Below, one piece after another: positions 25,821 to 38,585 of a stretch of 64,000 bases of DNA (the first letter of the stretch is position 1; each line of letters begins with the position of its first letter). Below the pieces are notes generated by a model that saw only the letters and a program-made list of their open reading frames with translations, had not been told where the DNA came from and searched no databases. The stretch is from Brienomyrus brachyistius (Eukaryota > Chordata > Actinopteri > Osteoglossiformes > Mormyridae). The translations under genes and the position numbers were made by a program. The stretch covers positions 5,652,097 through 5,716,096 of the forward strand of contig NC_064552.1 of NCBI RefSeq assembly GCF_023856365.1, read 5' to 3'.

Positions 25821-27949
25821 CACGCGAAAACATTATACATATCAATATTTATAGGCCTACACGAGAATGAAATTTTGACTACATTATTCTGTAACCATAA
25901 CAACTAGCTTGTCTTAGTTCCCTAAAATATTATAAGCTTCTTTTGCATAGTAGATATACATACTGAAATATAACGGGAATTATGACCTGTGAATAGTTGC
26001 AGTTTCTTCACCTCTTATTGGATTAATAAATCGTGTTGTTTCATCGTTCTATAGACCTACATGAAGGTGCCCATATATGATTTATTCAGTATATTTTCAC
26101 ACTTTTTGGGACAATGTCTTCCTGTGACAAATGGCTTATACTACTTTGAGTTCCAAGTGCGCCCTCGCAATATATTTCGTGGTGACGTCTGGGAGGCTGA
26201 AAGGACTGGATCACATGCGCATACAGCGGATCCGCCGACGTCCAGAAGTCCAGCGTATTCTCGCAGGGACCGTCATCCTGTCCGTAAGGGGCAAACGTGT
26301 CCGTGGCAAAATGTTTTCACAGATTTAAAGAACTATGTAGACTGGCTTTCCTATATATCCTACACTTAAAAAATGACGCTATGATTTACAGTAAATAATT
26401 CTACTGCGGTCCATGCTTGTTCTCTGAAAATACGATTACATTATCTGAAGGCGTGCAAACCAGCTTGATAAACGATCAACTTAGGTTATATTAACTAACA
26501 AGCTGAATTGCGTTCAACTTACGTATAGGAGTTGATAGACACGCATCAAATACGCATCGCCTGCAGTCAGAACAAGACATGGATGTATTTTTACAACATT
26601 GTTACTGCGGAAAAATGCTGTCAGCTACTGTAATTATTTTGGACATACGATGCATTGTGATATACAGTTAATATTAATAACTTTGCAAAATTACAGAACA
26701 ATTAGTTACTGCAAAGTTTACCATGCGAATTATATTGTACAATGTCCGTAGTAAAAAAAATTATCAAAATGTCCATCAAAATTCTCCATAGTACTGACCC
26801 TTGCACTACTTCCTTAAAACCATAAAAGGAAGCATCAGGAATCCAGCTGACAGATATGGCCTTAGACGCGGAGCAACAAAAGCTACATTTGTCATAATTA
26901 AAAAAAAAAATCACTTTATGCCCTACATGTGCTTCGCTGGCGCTTCTGTCTGGACCAACACGGGACAAAACATGCCTGTTAGGTATGAATGACGTTCAGT
27001 ATTGAGAAGGTGTGAAGTTCTAAAGACACTCATGGTTAATATTTTATTTAAGGGAGATGTATGATGTATGTGATGTACCATAAGATTGAAAACAAGGGTT
27101 TCCTGGTTACAAGATTTAGCCGATTGCTATGTTCTCCCTTCGGATATCTTTTTACTGCGCAAAACGACCCAGGGCGTGGTTGATTAGGAGCGTGAACAAT
27201 TTCAGCCCCTAAGAGTTCGCATGTGTTACGGCAGTTAAGGCTAAAAGATCCTGCACACGGACATAACACGTTTGGACTTAAACCTGCTCATTTCTAATTA
27301 AAGGTACAGTTCCTCGGTTACTTCGAGTTGCATTAACTTGCTCCTGCATTTCAGGGATTATCCGTCAGAAACGTATAGGTCTTGTAGTTCAGTCTTAAGC
27401 TGTAAAGCCAGTAGAAGGAGATGAGTAGGATGTAGGATTTGACAAACATAAGAAAAAGAAAAGCCCTGGACTATTGTGGGGGGGGGGGGGGGGGCGGGCG
27501 GAGAGAGGGGGTGCATAGCTTTGGCAGAAAGACTAGCCAGTCAGGAGACACGGGGGTCGAAAAGAGGATAAGACGAGTCGTGCACACTTTTTTACACTTT
27601 CTTTGTCGAGAGCTATGCTAAACGCCATAAACATAAATGACAAGAAATACATACATATCCGATACATCATTTTCAGCTGGAATACGGAAAATGGATTTTT
27701 CACAGCCTTCACTGTCAGTACGTGTGCAGTATGTCAATCCTCCCACCAAGACTGTCTTATCTCTATCGTCAATTTATGGCGATCGCTTTACAACTGTGAG
27801 AGTGGGACTTTGTTTCCATGGTATAAAAATTTACGACACAGATATGGAAACCGTGTAGGCGATATCATTTGTCTTATAAAGAATCTGATTCAGAGAAATG
27901 AAACTGAATCTTAGTAATATGTAAAAATCAGTTTTACCATCCGTCTGAA
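25821..27949. other. intergenic, between putative ptpre promoter and Tc1 relic
   Basis: AT-rich sequence without a supported gene. A run of 17 G lies at 27478-27494. The promoter region of clrn3 could begin on the far side of the transposon, and nothing else is distinguishable. Confidence 0.5.
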
Positions 27950-28960
27950 GCTCAAGGCAGGTTCTCCCTGGTCACACAACATACGGACAAAAGTACTGGG
28001 ACACCTGGCCATTACACCCACAGGAACCTTTATGGCATCCCATTCTAAATCCATAGGCATCAATATGGAGTCAGTCCCTCCCTTTGCAGCTGTAACAGCT
28101 GCCACTCTTCTGGGGAAGCTTTCTACAAGATTTTGGAGTATGTCTGTGGGAACTTCTGCCCATTCATCTGGAACAGCATTTGTGAGGTTACACACTGATT
28201 GATGTTGGATGTGAAGGCCTGGCTCGCAGTCTCTCTTCTAGTTCATCCCAAAGGTGTGTGATGGGGTTGAGGTCAGGGCTCTGTGTGAGTCCAGTCAAGT
28301 TGTTCCACACCAAACTCACCCAACCATGTCTCTGTGGACCTTGCTTTGTGCACTGGGGCACAGTCATGCTATAACAGAAACAGCATAGAATTGACCAAAA
28401 TGTCTTGGTATGTTGCACCATAGTTCCCTTCACTGGAACTAATGGGCTTAGCCCAACCTCTGAAAAACAACCCCATACCATTATCCCTCCTTCACCCAAC
28501 ACTTGGCACAATGCAGTCAGGCAGGTAACGTTCTCCTGGCATCTGCTAAACCCAGACTCCTCCATCAGACTGCCAGACAGAGAATCGTGATTCGTCACTC
28601 CACAGAACACGTTTCCACTGCTCCAGAGCCGTGGCAGTGTGCTTTACACCACTCCATCTGATGCTTGGCATTACACTTGGTGATGTGAGGCTTGCATGCA
28701 GCTGCTCGGCCATGGAAGCCCATTACATGAAGCTACCGGCGCACAGTTTTTGTGCTGGGATTAATGCCAGAGGAAGTTTGGAACTCTGCAGTTACTGAGT
28801 CGACAGAACGTTGGCGGCTTTTACACACCATGCACCTCAGCACTCGGTGACCCTGCTCTGTTACTTTACATGCTCTTTGCAGTAATACTACTTACAGTTG
28901 ACCATGGAATATCTAGCAAGGTAACAATTTCACAAACTGACTCATTGTAAAGGTGGCATC
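27950..28960 (-). pseudogene. Tc1-like transposase pseudogene
   Basis: Minus-strand fragments in several frames match a fish Tc1-like DD34E transposase. They include the segment around VLWSDESRFSVWQS (28595 region), a GGIMVWGCFSEVGLSPLVP block, a SPDLNP..HLWDELEERLRARPSHPTS block, and the C-terminal NLVESFPRRVAAVTAAKGGT. Frameshifts separate these blocks. The second catalytic region (HDCAPVHK) lies in a different frame from its neighbours. The residue after DLNPI is Thr where the family has the catalytic Glu, and several stops interrupt the N-terminal part. The gene cannot encode an active enzyme. The longest open pieces are 28188-28610 and 27911-28195. Enclosing inverted ends confirm the origin. 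Confidence 0.88.
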
Positions 28961-29137
28961 CGATGACAGTGCTACGCTTGAATTCACAGCTCTTTGGAAC
29001 AACCCATTCTTTCACAAATATTTGTAAACTTGACTGCATGGCCATGGACTAGATTTTATACACCTCTGTCACTGGGTCTGAATGAAACACCTGAATTCAA
29101 TGATTGAGAGGCATGTCCCAATACTGTTGTTCCTGTA
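27972..29137 (-). mobile_element. decayed Tc1/mariner-like DNA transposon
   Basis: The inverted ends are recognisable. The left end (27980-28010) has acggacaaaagtactggga, and the right end (about 29100-29137) has its complement tcccaatactgttgttcc. The minus strand between them carries a transposase relic. Confidence 0.85.
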
Positions 29138-29236
29138 GTGTTGTTCCTATAGTGTTGTTCCTATAGTGTTGTCCCTATAGTGTTGTTCCTATAGTGTTGT
29201 CCCTATACTGTTGTCCCTATAGTGTTGTCCCTACAC
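29124..29236. repeat. 15-bp tandem repeat at the Tc1-like element's right end
   Basis: About seven copies of a 15-bp unit, ttgttcctatagtg plus one base, follow directly from the outermost bases of the transposon's terminal repeat. Variants alternate ttcc/tccc and atag/atac. The unit matches the terminal sequence of the element itself. Confidence 0.8.
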
Positions 29237-29740
29237 TGCTGGACAAGGACAGTGCTGCAGCTAAAGATCCTGGACCCCATAAAACCATATCATATTGTGT
29301 CAATTATATTTTTTTAAGACCCCTGTCACTCAGGGCCTCTTGAAATCACCCCCCCCCCCCCCCCGCCATGCCACCCCTAGGCAAGGGTGGGTTTGTTGTT
29401 TCTGCACCCCCCAGTGTAATGACCCTTTTTGGCCACAGGGGGCCTGCAACTTCAGGAGCCCCACCAAATGCAGGGTAAACACTGCCACTGTAGCTGGGAA
29501 TGAGAAGGGTATCATTCAGGTAACCAGGGACGACAGCGGCTCTCACTCCCCTGATCAAAGGTCACCCTTCCAATTGACTCCAATTTTTATAGCTTTCGGT
29601 TCAACGTCCACCTATCACACCGCCTCACTTCCTGGCCCCTACGTTCGAGAAGCCTTGGGCGTGAAGAGTTCCCGTTCCAAGAGCAGAGCGCTTAGTGTGA
29701 ATCCTGGGCGACAGGCTCGGATTTGGACCCGAGACTCACA
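29237..29740 (+). promoter_or_regulatory. clrn3 upstream region and 5' UTR
   Basis: There are 504 bp between the transposon's repeat array and the clrn3 ATG. No TATA box is evident. A poly(C)16 tract is at 29349-29364. The transcription start is not determinable, but the leader probably lies within the last 100-150 bp. Confidence 0.35.
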
Positions 29741-29990
29741 ATGCCGTCCCTACAGAAGGTCCTGCACTTCTTGGGCGGTTGCCTGCTCGCCGCATTGGAA
29801 GTCGGCCTGATGGGGTTCGGAATGTCGGATTCCTGGGCTGTCAGCAAACTGGAATGCGCATCGCAAGGCAGCGACGGCCTCAACAGCACCGACTTGTACA
29901 ACGGCACCGCTGACATCTCCCTTGGACTCTTTTCCCTGGTGGTGTCCAGGGACAGCTGCCCTAGCTTCGGGGCGACTAATACATATGCAA
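29741..29990 (+). CDS. clrn3: clrn3 coding exon 1
   Basis: This exon is 250 nt, encoding residues 1-83 plus the first base of codon 84. It covers TM1 and the first extracellular loop with both N-glycosylation sequons. The donor is GCAA|GTAGGG at 29991. It is non-ideal, but it is the only nearby donor that keeps phase with exon 2. Confidence 0.8.
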
Positions 29991-31942
29991 GTAGGGTGTT
30001 CCTCCTTTACTCTGACCTTGTGAGAGCCGTCTTCCTTGCGGAACATGACTTTATATTATATACGGATAGACTGAAAAGCACTTTCTCGTCTTGTTCGTTT
30101 TGTCTTAGTTTGCTTTTCATGGTTCATTTGGTTCAGTGATGGAAACGCGGTACATTTACATGCGCACTATGAAAATCGAATTGTTTTCTTAGTCCAACTA
30201 AAATTGGACTTTTAAAGTAAATGTAAAGATGTTTGTCTGAGTGAAATTGTACTAAATCAAATTTATCTTAGTCGCACTAAGACACCCAGATAATGCGACT
30301 GGGAGTCGATTTGCTGCATGTATATGTTCAATCGGACGCAAAGTGGCCTAGGTGCTCTGCTCATGTGCCACAGTTCCCTGCCCAGCTCCTACTCTAACAG
30401 AAAAAACCGGTACAGAGAAGAACCATGGAGCATAGCAGAGGATGTACAGCACGTACGAAATGTACAATCCAGTACTGTAAAGCTGTCCAATTCACCACTC
30501 AACTAAAGAGCGCTTTTCCACCTCACCAAGTACCGTACTTTTGGTACTTCAAGAAGGTACCAAAAGTACGGTACTTCAAGGTGTTGGTTTTACACTGGTG
30601 TTGGACGACATCACAATGCAGGGCGGGGTATTTTGTACTGAATTCAAAAGAATGGCTGTAATACATTAAATGGCTGGACGGTATGTGATATTAATACCAG
30701 CATCATTTCAGTATTTCAGGTGACATATTCTGCTTCTGAAATCTCAAATTCTTTTTGTTTTTCTGTAGCTTTCCAAAAATTAGTAGCCATAGGCGGCCCC
30801 CCACTCATCCTGCACAGCCTCGTCGTATCGATCTTGGTCGTTAGCTTGATCACTTCTGCAGGGACTATCTTCATCACCTTCTACAACAGTGTCAGCAACC
30901 CCTACCAGACACACTTGGGCCCCTCGGGTGTGTACACCTGTAGTGCTTGCAGCGGTGAGTTTCTAGCAAACGAATACATGCATCCCTCCATCAATCCGTC
31001 CATCCATCCATCCTTTCATGACTGTTTAGTCAGTATAGGGACATAGTGGGCCTTTTCTGTATATCACAGAACAGGGAGCCGCTCTCGATGGAACATCCCA
31101 GTTACTGATAGACTGCCATCCATATGCACTCACTCTACATGCAGTCTTGATCTACCAATGCTGACCATTCTGGTAACTACCAAAATACTGGGATGTATTG
31201 TAATTGTTAAAATCTAATTTTAGAGACATTTAAGTTGTGTAACTGAGACAGAGTTGTAGGAACTTGTAGGAACAAGTTAAATAATTTACACAGACAGGTG
31301 TAGCAACATTTAAGGTACATTATTTAGATTGACTTTGTAAGGGCATTTAAGTTAAACGTTTTAGACTGACAGTTGAAGTGACATTTAAGTTATATAATTC
31401 AGACATAGGGTTGTAGGAATATTTAAGTTACATATTTAAGACGGAAACACGTTTAAGTTTATTTTCATGTCTGAGAACGAAAATATTCCCCATCATGCAA
31501 ACATGTATGACATCAGAACTAGGAAAATAACGTTGAAAACGCAGCAACCTTTTGTGCGTTGTTTAAAACACGTAATTTTAAATCGTAACCCGAACGGTTA
31601 CATTAAAAGTCGCTTTGCTTAAAAGCTCAGTGTTAACAAGGGGAATTAACCATTTTCTTTGTTGTTCCCTTAGTCATATTTGCCTTTCTGGCTCTCGTCT
31701 TGTTTCTGGTGAACGTTTTCGCCACAAACATGTGGCAGGACATCGTCCTGAATGAGGTGAAAGTCAACCTTCGGAATGTGACAGTGTCCATGCGGCTTGG
31801 CTTCTACCTCCTGATCCCCTCCTTGGTGATGTCATCCCTGGCCATAGTGGTGATCGTCCTGTACCAGCACGTTGCCTACACACACCAAAAGGAGCAACAG
31901 AGACCCACGGAGGACGCGCCCAAGGAGATCATGATGTACTAG
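29741..31942 (+). CDS. clrn3: clarin-3, four-pass membrane protein (3 exons, 234 aa)
   Basis: Clarins are four-transmembrane proteins distantly related to tetraspanin/claudin-like families. CLRN1 acts in hair cells, while the role of CLRN3 is poorly known (family knowledge). Exons are 29741-29990, 30769-30954 and 31674-31942, with phase-1 GT-AG introns of 778 and 719 bp. The spliced frame is 705 nt, 234 aa (human CLRN3 is about 226). Membrane segments lie at about 7-27, 96-123, 146-166 and 187-212. The first extracellular loop has two N-glycosylation sequons (N48-S-T, N54-G-T) and the clarin-like GLF motif at 62-64. The diagnostic stretch after TM2, FYNSVSNPYQTHLGPSGVYT, closely matches clarin-3. 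The tail HQKEQQRPTEDAPKE also matches the CLRN3 C-terminus. The start is the ATG at 29741, since the frame upstream offers only TTG. The donor of exon 1 (GCAA|GTAGGG) is the weakest boundary. No frame damage is seen. It is convergent with the FoxI gene downstream. Confidence 0.92.
29991..30768 (+). other. clrn3 intron 1, containing repeat fragments and a perfect hairpin
   Basis: This is a 778-bp intron. Its first part (about 30150-30310) has paired motifs around ttacatgcgc and agtcgcacta, resembling decayed fish inverted-repeat elements. A 19-bp perfect inverted repeat with a 9-bp loop sits at 30529-30575. No additional exon is seen. Confidence 0.6.
30769..30954 (+). CDS. clrn3: clrn3 coding exon 2
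   Basis: This exon is 186 nt, encoding residues 84-145 plus the first base of codon 146. The acceptor follows a long pyrimidine tract, TTTTTCTGTAG|CTTTCC. The donor is AGCG|GTGAGT. It encodes TM2 and the clarin-3 signature SNPYQTHLGPSGVYT. Confidence 0.92.
30955..31673 (+). other. clrn3 intron 2, with degenerate tandem repeat
   Basis: This is a 719-bp intron. A short run of CCATCCAT units lies near 31000. From about 31220 to 31460 the motif acatttaagtt...gacagagttgtagga recurs at roughly 55-65 bp spacing, a decayed minisatellite. No coding sequence is seen between the exons. Confidence 0.6.
31674..31942 (+). CDS. clrn3: clrn3 coding exon 3
   Basis: This exon is 269 nt with acceptor TTCCCTTAG|TCATATT, encoding TM3, the second loop, TM4 and the cytosolic tail. 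The TAG stop is at 31940-31942. Confidence 0.92.
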
Positions 31943-31996
31943 CGCCGACGTAACGCTCCAGAGCAGGCGTAAAATGTGCGTTATTTAAATCCACAA

Positions 31997-32002
31997 AATA
32001 AA
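31997..32002 (+). terminator. clrn3 polyadenylation signal
   Basis: A canonical AATAAA lies 55 bp after the clrn3 stop codon, giving a short 3' UTR. Its position fits, but usage is inferred. Confidence 0.6.
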
Positions 32003-34772
32003 TATAACACATTTCTCACTTTTGTCAGATATGTAGGAAGAAAACCACTTCCGAATCCCTTGTAATGTTTATAGCGTTAAGATTAGCAGTACAAGATTAC
32101 GGAATGGGACCTTATAAACTTACAGCTACAAAATTGAATAATTTACGTGCATTGCGATAGCGGCGATGTATAAAATGTGTGTGAAGGAAACAAATTCACA
32201 GCAAGACCTGTACAATTTTCCAAATATATTTGTTTAAGCAGATATGGCTGTTTTTCCAGATGTATCAAAATTCCCCTTCAAGATTAATTTCCACCAAGGC
32301 GGAACTGCATAATAATAATAATAATTTAATTATGCTATACTTAGATGTTATATTTTGCGTCCATTGAACAGGAAATATCTGTTAAGTCGGCCCCGCCTAA
32401 CCACGGACGCGTGAAGCAAACGGTCACAAATGTTAATGCAATCACGGTAAAAACACACAAAACCTTCACCATGGAGTCCAAACGCAAAGTTTACAGCTGT
32501 TCTGTTTTATATTGAATTACACATCTTGAGCTGAAGCGATGTTATGATTTGGAATCTTCAATATGAACTATATATATATAGTTTTAGTGATGTATCCAAT
32601 TATATGATATATTCATTTTTATATACGTTCTTTGTTGTAATTAATAATATACGTGCCCTCCTTATTTATCGACATGTTAGCTCCATTGATTGTTTTCTTA
32701 TTTATGTTTTATTTTCAGGGAGAGCATTGTAATAAAATACCGTGCAACACCCAGTATATTATTAATCTAAATCTTTTCCGCCCTCTTTTGGTTAAAGTGC
32801 GTTACTACAAATGGTTTATTTTGACTCCGTTTCTATCAAACACATTTTGCTTCCAGTAACATTACTGTCATTTTAAAACAGATGATCTCTTCTAATGACT
32901 TTTGCGCTCCAAATAATTACTTATTTGACTAGTTGTGTGATGTGTTACTACTGTGGATCATATTAGTCAAACACCATGGACAGTCATCTGCATTACTCTG
33001 CATCAGTAATATGCGCTGCAGTATTAGCTTATAACCTGACTCTGCATTTTAACGGATGCAATAAAAAAAAAAAAAAGGAATCAGAGTTTCACACACAGCC
33101 AGCAGAACCACCAGGAAGTAAACCAACCTGGATAGGTGCCCCGTGACTGATGAATAGAGCCAGGTCCAAGAGTTTTATGACCGGTACCAAGGTGCTAAGT
33201 TCAGCCCGGCTCTATCACAGTCTCTGCGTCGCATTAAATGCGCTAGGTAGTGAAAGGGTGCAGCATGGGGAGTACTGCTGTACGGAGAATTCGTTAATGA
33301 GAAGTGTGCTTCTCTCATAGGCTCTGCTTATCACCATCTTTCGCGGTGGGGGCTCGTGCAGGGTTGGGGGGGGGGGGGGGGGCTTGTGTTTCAACACCGG
33401 GCCCCCGCCAGGCTCTTTGCAGACGTCCTTCTTCGCGGCTCTTTCTGCCCGAAACGCCCGACGGCTCCCCGTCAAAAGAACCACTTTCCTCCCCCCACAC
33501 CCCCAAAGGAATCAGACACCACAAGAAACGCGGCAGGAGTCACTCAGGCATGATGCCCCCCCCAGCCCCCCTTGGCAGTGAGATGAGAGGAAATGCTGGC
33601 TATAGCATTTGTTTGCCCCGTTTTGTTGAGATAAGGGGCCACGAGCCGACATTCAATCTCGATGCAGGAAGTTCGCTGCCCAGCTTATTTTTCAGCGCTT
33701 ATCTGTATCCCAAGATTTATCTTATTACTAAAAACGATTTTTCTTTTGACCAAGATCCTTTTTCCACTGTTACTTTAGCTGGTATATGTGTGTGTGGTCA
33801 GCACTCACAGCCTAATGGCGCGACACCTGCCAATGTGACCAATGAGATTGTTTCAATCCTCTCTCGTCATGCTAGTCATTCGCAATGTGTGGCGACATGA
33901 TTCTGATTGGCTGTGATTGGTTAGGTGGCCGGCCCAGGCCCCCGACTTCAGAGGTCCCTTCTTGGAGCTCCAGGGTGGTGCAGGGTTAGAGTCTTATATG
34001 CCCCCCCCACCCTACACTGCACCCCCCTAGAGCACAGCAGGACCTCTTTGGATGGCATGCGGACAGGTGACACAAATAAGATACCATTCACATTGACTTT
34101 TCAACGATGACCCTGTGGGATCCATTTCACCCCCCCCACGCTATCCCTCCATACTTCTTCCGCACCTCGAGGCCCTGCAGTGGTGACACAAAGCTGTGGC
34201 GCTACCTCCCATGGGGGCGGGAGTGGGCGGATTACTCCTTTTGAGAAATGACTTCACACAACATGCTGTTAAAGGGTGGTGACAAGGTGGGGGGGTGGGC
34301 AGTGACAAAAAGCCTGGGTGACCCACCTGAGCCTAGGGGACAACAAAATGGGCTGCACTCTTCACGTGATTGACACCCCACCCCCCCCCCCCAAGAAAAG
34401 GCCATTGACAGGAGAGAGAGCACTCGGCACTGACCCGATGGATCCCATTCGCTTGTGATCCATTCTTAAACCACGCTTTTGCACAATAGTACTGGCTCCT
34501 TCTTCATGGAATTAGTGAATCAATCAAAAGTGAGTCAACTAATATATCATTCTTTGTAATGCCTACAATGATCTTGGAAGTTTCTGCAATAGTGTCACAG
34601 TAAACATACATGAAATGCAGGCTCATTCCAATTCCGGACTGGGAAAATGGATGGATGGATGGACAAAAACATTCCACACCATCTTCCATCATTTCACCAC
34701 GGATTCCAGCCCATGGCTGCCTCTGTCATTGCCACAAGGTGTCTAAGAGCCTGTAAATATTCCCACAAGTAG

Positions 34773-35060
<288 letters not shown>

Positions 35061-36799
35061 TAGCTGTTCGCTAACAAATTTCCACTGAGGCAAACCTGCC
35101 ATTCGAAGTCAGTACAAGCTGCATTCCATCTGTACAGACAAGTCAGTCCGAGTGAAACGTTACACACCAGTGTGTGTGTCATATTACACTATACAAAACC
35201 CCTGAAAATATATCAGCTTTGGCAGCTTCCATAAAATGACAATCAGGAGTCGACTTCTCATCTGACTCACTGTATAAACATTTCTACAGAATTTAAATTC
35301 AACCCCAACATTTTGATTTCTACATTAGTCATTTAACATCAATGTAAAATTGCACCAGGCAGTACAAAACTTGCCACAGAGAGCTGACAGCTGTCAGACA
35401 GCGGTAATACATTTCTCCTACAGATGTTTACATATTCACTTGTGACTTTCAATGAGCATTAGAGCCACGAACTATCGATAGTTTACCATGCAACATCCAA
35501 ACCGCATTCCAGCAAAGTCCATGCATCTCTAAAGACGAGAAGGCAAAGTGTGAGGGCGAGCATTAATGCGAGATGAATTCAGGGTAGTGGGGACCACCCA
35601 CAAGTCTATTAAAATACAAAACTAAATTGAAAAGCAAATAGCTTTTAAGTAAAACCTTTGGCCTAATAGCTATTCAACAGCTACAATATCGACTGTGTGT
35701 CTAGTGTCGACTTCCTCAGGAGGGCAGTTCGAGGAAAAAAAAAAATTGCATTTAAGAGAAACCAATAAATGAATACCGCCTACGTGCAAATTAACAAGTG
35801 CCAGGAAGCACATAACCAGGCACAGATAAGGTGTGTGTCCTTGCCAGTGTTTTAGGTGACAAGTGAAGCTAAGCTAGCAAAAGTTGAAATTACGGCTTTG
35901 GTTAGGTTTTGTTTGGCCAACAGAGTGAATAAAGTCCAGGACAGACACTAATCTCTTCCTCTCCCCCAGCTCTGGTGCAGATAAAACTGGGATTATGTCC
36001 GAGCTCTGGTGCCCCAGCCCTGGCCCTGCCTGACGGGGTTAAAGGGGAGACTTTGTCCGCTGGTAACTCTACCCCTTTAAGGTCCACATTACAGCACACT
36101 GTGAAATGGACACCTGTGACTCGGGTGACTCCGGGACAGTGCTGAGATCAGAGCCTGGGGTAGGGAATAGGGGTGGGGGTAGGGAGTGGTAGTCCTAGTT
36201 TGGACACAGACCAACAGAGTTCCAGATCCACACATGTGGTCCCCGGAAGCTGGCGTCGCATCGCAACTGCATGTGTCGATTTGTCCGGTGTGTCTTGTTG
36301 GCCTCCCCTGCGCCGATGCCCTTGAGGAGTCTGCCGTCCTTCATCTACTCAGACGCCTTCTTACAGCAGGTGTGGACAGGCCATGATTTCTCCCCCTTTC
36401 GTTCGGCGACGAAGGATGGGTTTCAGCCCAGAGACATTGCAGTCCTTGGTGGCCGTGTGGCCCGCCAGCCCGCCAGCCCCCCACCCTCAGGCCGGGCGTC
36501 ACACACGTCCCCCCCGCCGCCGGCACCCGCTCACCTCCCTGACACCTGCACTGGAGGCACCTCCCCCGTTATGAGGTTTTGAGTGCTGACAGCTCGACGT
36601 GGGAGATCTTCCCAGCAGTCTGCTGGGTCTCCTTGGGAGAGGCAGGCCTCCCTGCCCTGGAGTGTAACAGTCTCAGTCACCGTAACCCATTCGTCCCACC
36701 TGCGTGCTCAGGTTCTGTATCCATGACGACGATCGTCATCCTTAGTAATCTCGCGTGCTCTATCCCTGACTACTGGGATCTATTTGATCTAGTTTACAT

Positions 36800-36915
36800 C
36801 TTCAGAATCAGAATCATTTATTTATCCCCAAGTACTTTTACATATAAAGAATTTACTTTGGGGTGTCATGCAAAACAGTTAAGGACAAACAAGACAGTCA
36901 ACATAAGTACAATAT
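36800..36915 (+). repeat. interspersed repeat fragment
   Basis: The sequence cagaatcagaatcatttatt, then ccccaagtacttttacatat, then aaagaatttactttggggtg follows the widespread fish repeat with 'tttattggccaagtatg...acaaggaatttg'. It is a non-coding retroposon tail recognised by pattern only. Confidence 0.5.
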
Positions 36916-38585
36916 ACTTTACTTGCTCTCTGTCCGTCTTTCTCGACTTAATTCCAGCAAGTGGCTGTGTGTCACTCGTTGTGTAAAACGGAAATTCCCA
37001 CAACTGCCGAAGCTATCTATGAAATCATTCAGAGGATTTCCTCATATGTGTGATGCTGAACAACGCAGGGAACCCAACACGCATGTTTGTCTGCACCCTG
37101 GGTGCACCAGGTCTGACTGGTGTCTCCGAGCTTGGTAGAAGAACCCAGTTTTGCACCAGTATAACATGCCATGTGCACTGAGGGAACTGTATCACGTGAT
37201 TTTCTGTTATTAACAGCCGGAATGTGCGAGGTTGCAGGTTTTAAACATGCGATCCCTGTAAATTACGCTGCGGCGGAAATTGCAAATATATAAAGAGTTC
37301 AGGCTGTTTCCTAGAGTGAGTCACTTATTTGTGGAAGGAAACCATTAACCTAACTGGCAGTGAGGCGATAAGCCCACACCTATTAAGCGCCATAAAACAA
37401 GGGACCGTGTCAAAATGTATGTTCTCTATGATCGCAAATAAAAAGTTAGGGACCTGCTGCACTGACAGCAACCTCCTGGGTGCTTTGGAGCATCCTGTGC
37501 AGGGAGCTGCCCGGAAAAGGATCTCATAATTCCATATAAATGACATCCACATACATATACACTCACACACCTCAGCCATCTGTGCAGCGCCCCTGCCCCT
37601 TCCGGGCCTGAAAGGCTATGCACCAGGGCCCAGCGGACATGTGACTATTCCTCCGAGGACAGAATTCAAACTGGCGACGTTCCGATCACAGGCACAGGAA
37701 GTTTTACAGGAAATTTCCTGACAGACCTGGGAGATCCAGGCGTGTTTAGGACGGTCAGCATTAGGGCAACATGGCAGATCCTTCTGGGCCCCTCATATCG
37801 AAGGAGGAGGAGCGCACACAAGCGTGTCTCTCTGGTCCAGGTATCCTTCAGCTCCCCCCAGCCCCCCAACCCCAGCCCTGACGTTGAAAAGGCAGGCAGA
37901 GACCAGAATTATCTCTGCCATTGATCTTAATTTGTCAGCCAGAGCTGATGGGAGGTGACTGGGGTAATTACTCTCCACCACTCCATTACAGCACCATCCC
38001 TCCCTTAATGGGTGATAAAATCTTCACCGAGCCCCCCCTGCAGGCATCTCATTCGTTTGCCCCCCCCCCCCCCCCAAACTGGGACCCGGTTCAGTAACCC
38101 CACGCTAGGTGGTGAATTCAGCCCAAACGCCAGCGGGTCTGGTGGAGACTCCATGGGACTTTCTCCCGGGGGGAGGGGACCGGTCTCAGATCCGGCTGAT
38201 TGATGGAGGGCAGGCTGTCAGCTGTGACGCCCCATCAATCTGGGGAGGGGTCGACAGCCGGGGAGGGCTGTGTGATCGCTAACGCCATCATCAATTTACG
38301 AGGACAGCAGAGAGGCTCCAGCCAAATGTTGGCCTGGCCAGCGAATCAGTGGGAAAATGCCGTTCGTGAGCCGGACCCCACAGGGCTGGTCACCAAACTG
38401 CCCCCTTAATGCTCTAATGAAGCAGTTACCCAGCAAGGCCTGAGTGACTCTGGGGACTGACAACTTCTCCCAAAGGCGTGCTGGGGGGGCCACATTTCAC
38501 TGAATGTCTGGCTTGCCGCGGCTGAATTCCCTGCAGACTGCTTCCAACTAATAGTTAAAAAGAAAAAACTCCGCAATGCTGCAAA

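Noticed and set aside
29723..29740. Upstream extension of clrn3 (six extra codons from a TTG)
   Set aside because: TTG is not a normal vertebrate start. The ATG at 29741 gives the family's usual MPS- start just before TM1.
33304..33900. 198-codon open frame
   Set aside because: It runs through a 17-nt poly(G) tract and shows no family resemblance. Likely chance in GC-rich DNA.
37620..37690. Possible minus-strand SINE head (B-box-like ccagtttgaattctg)
   Set aside because: Only one weak motif and no matching A box or body.
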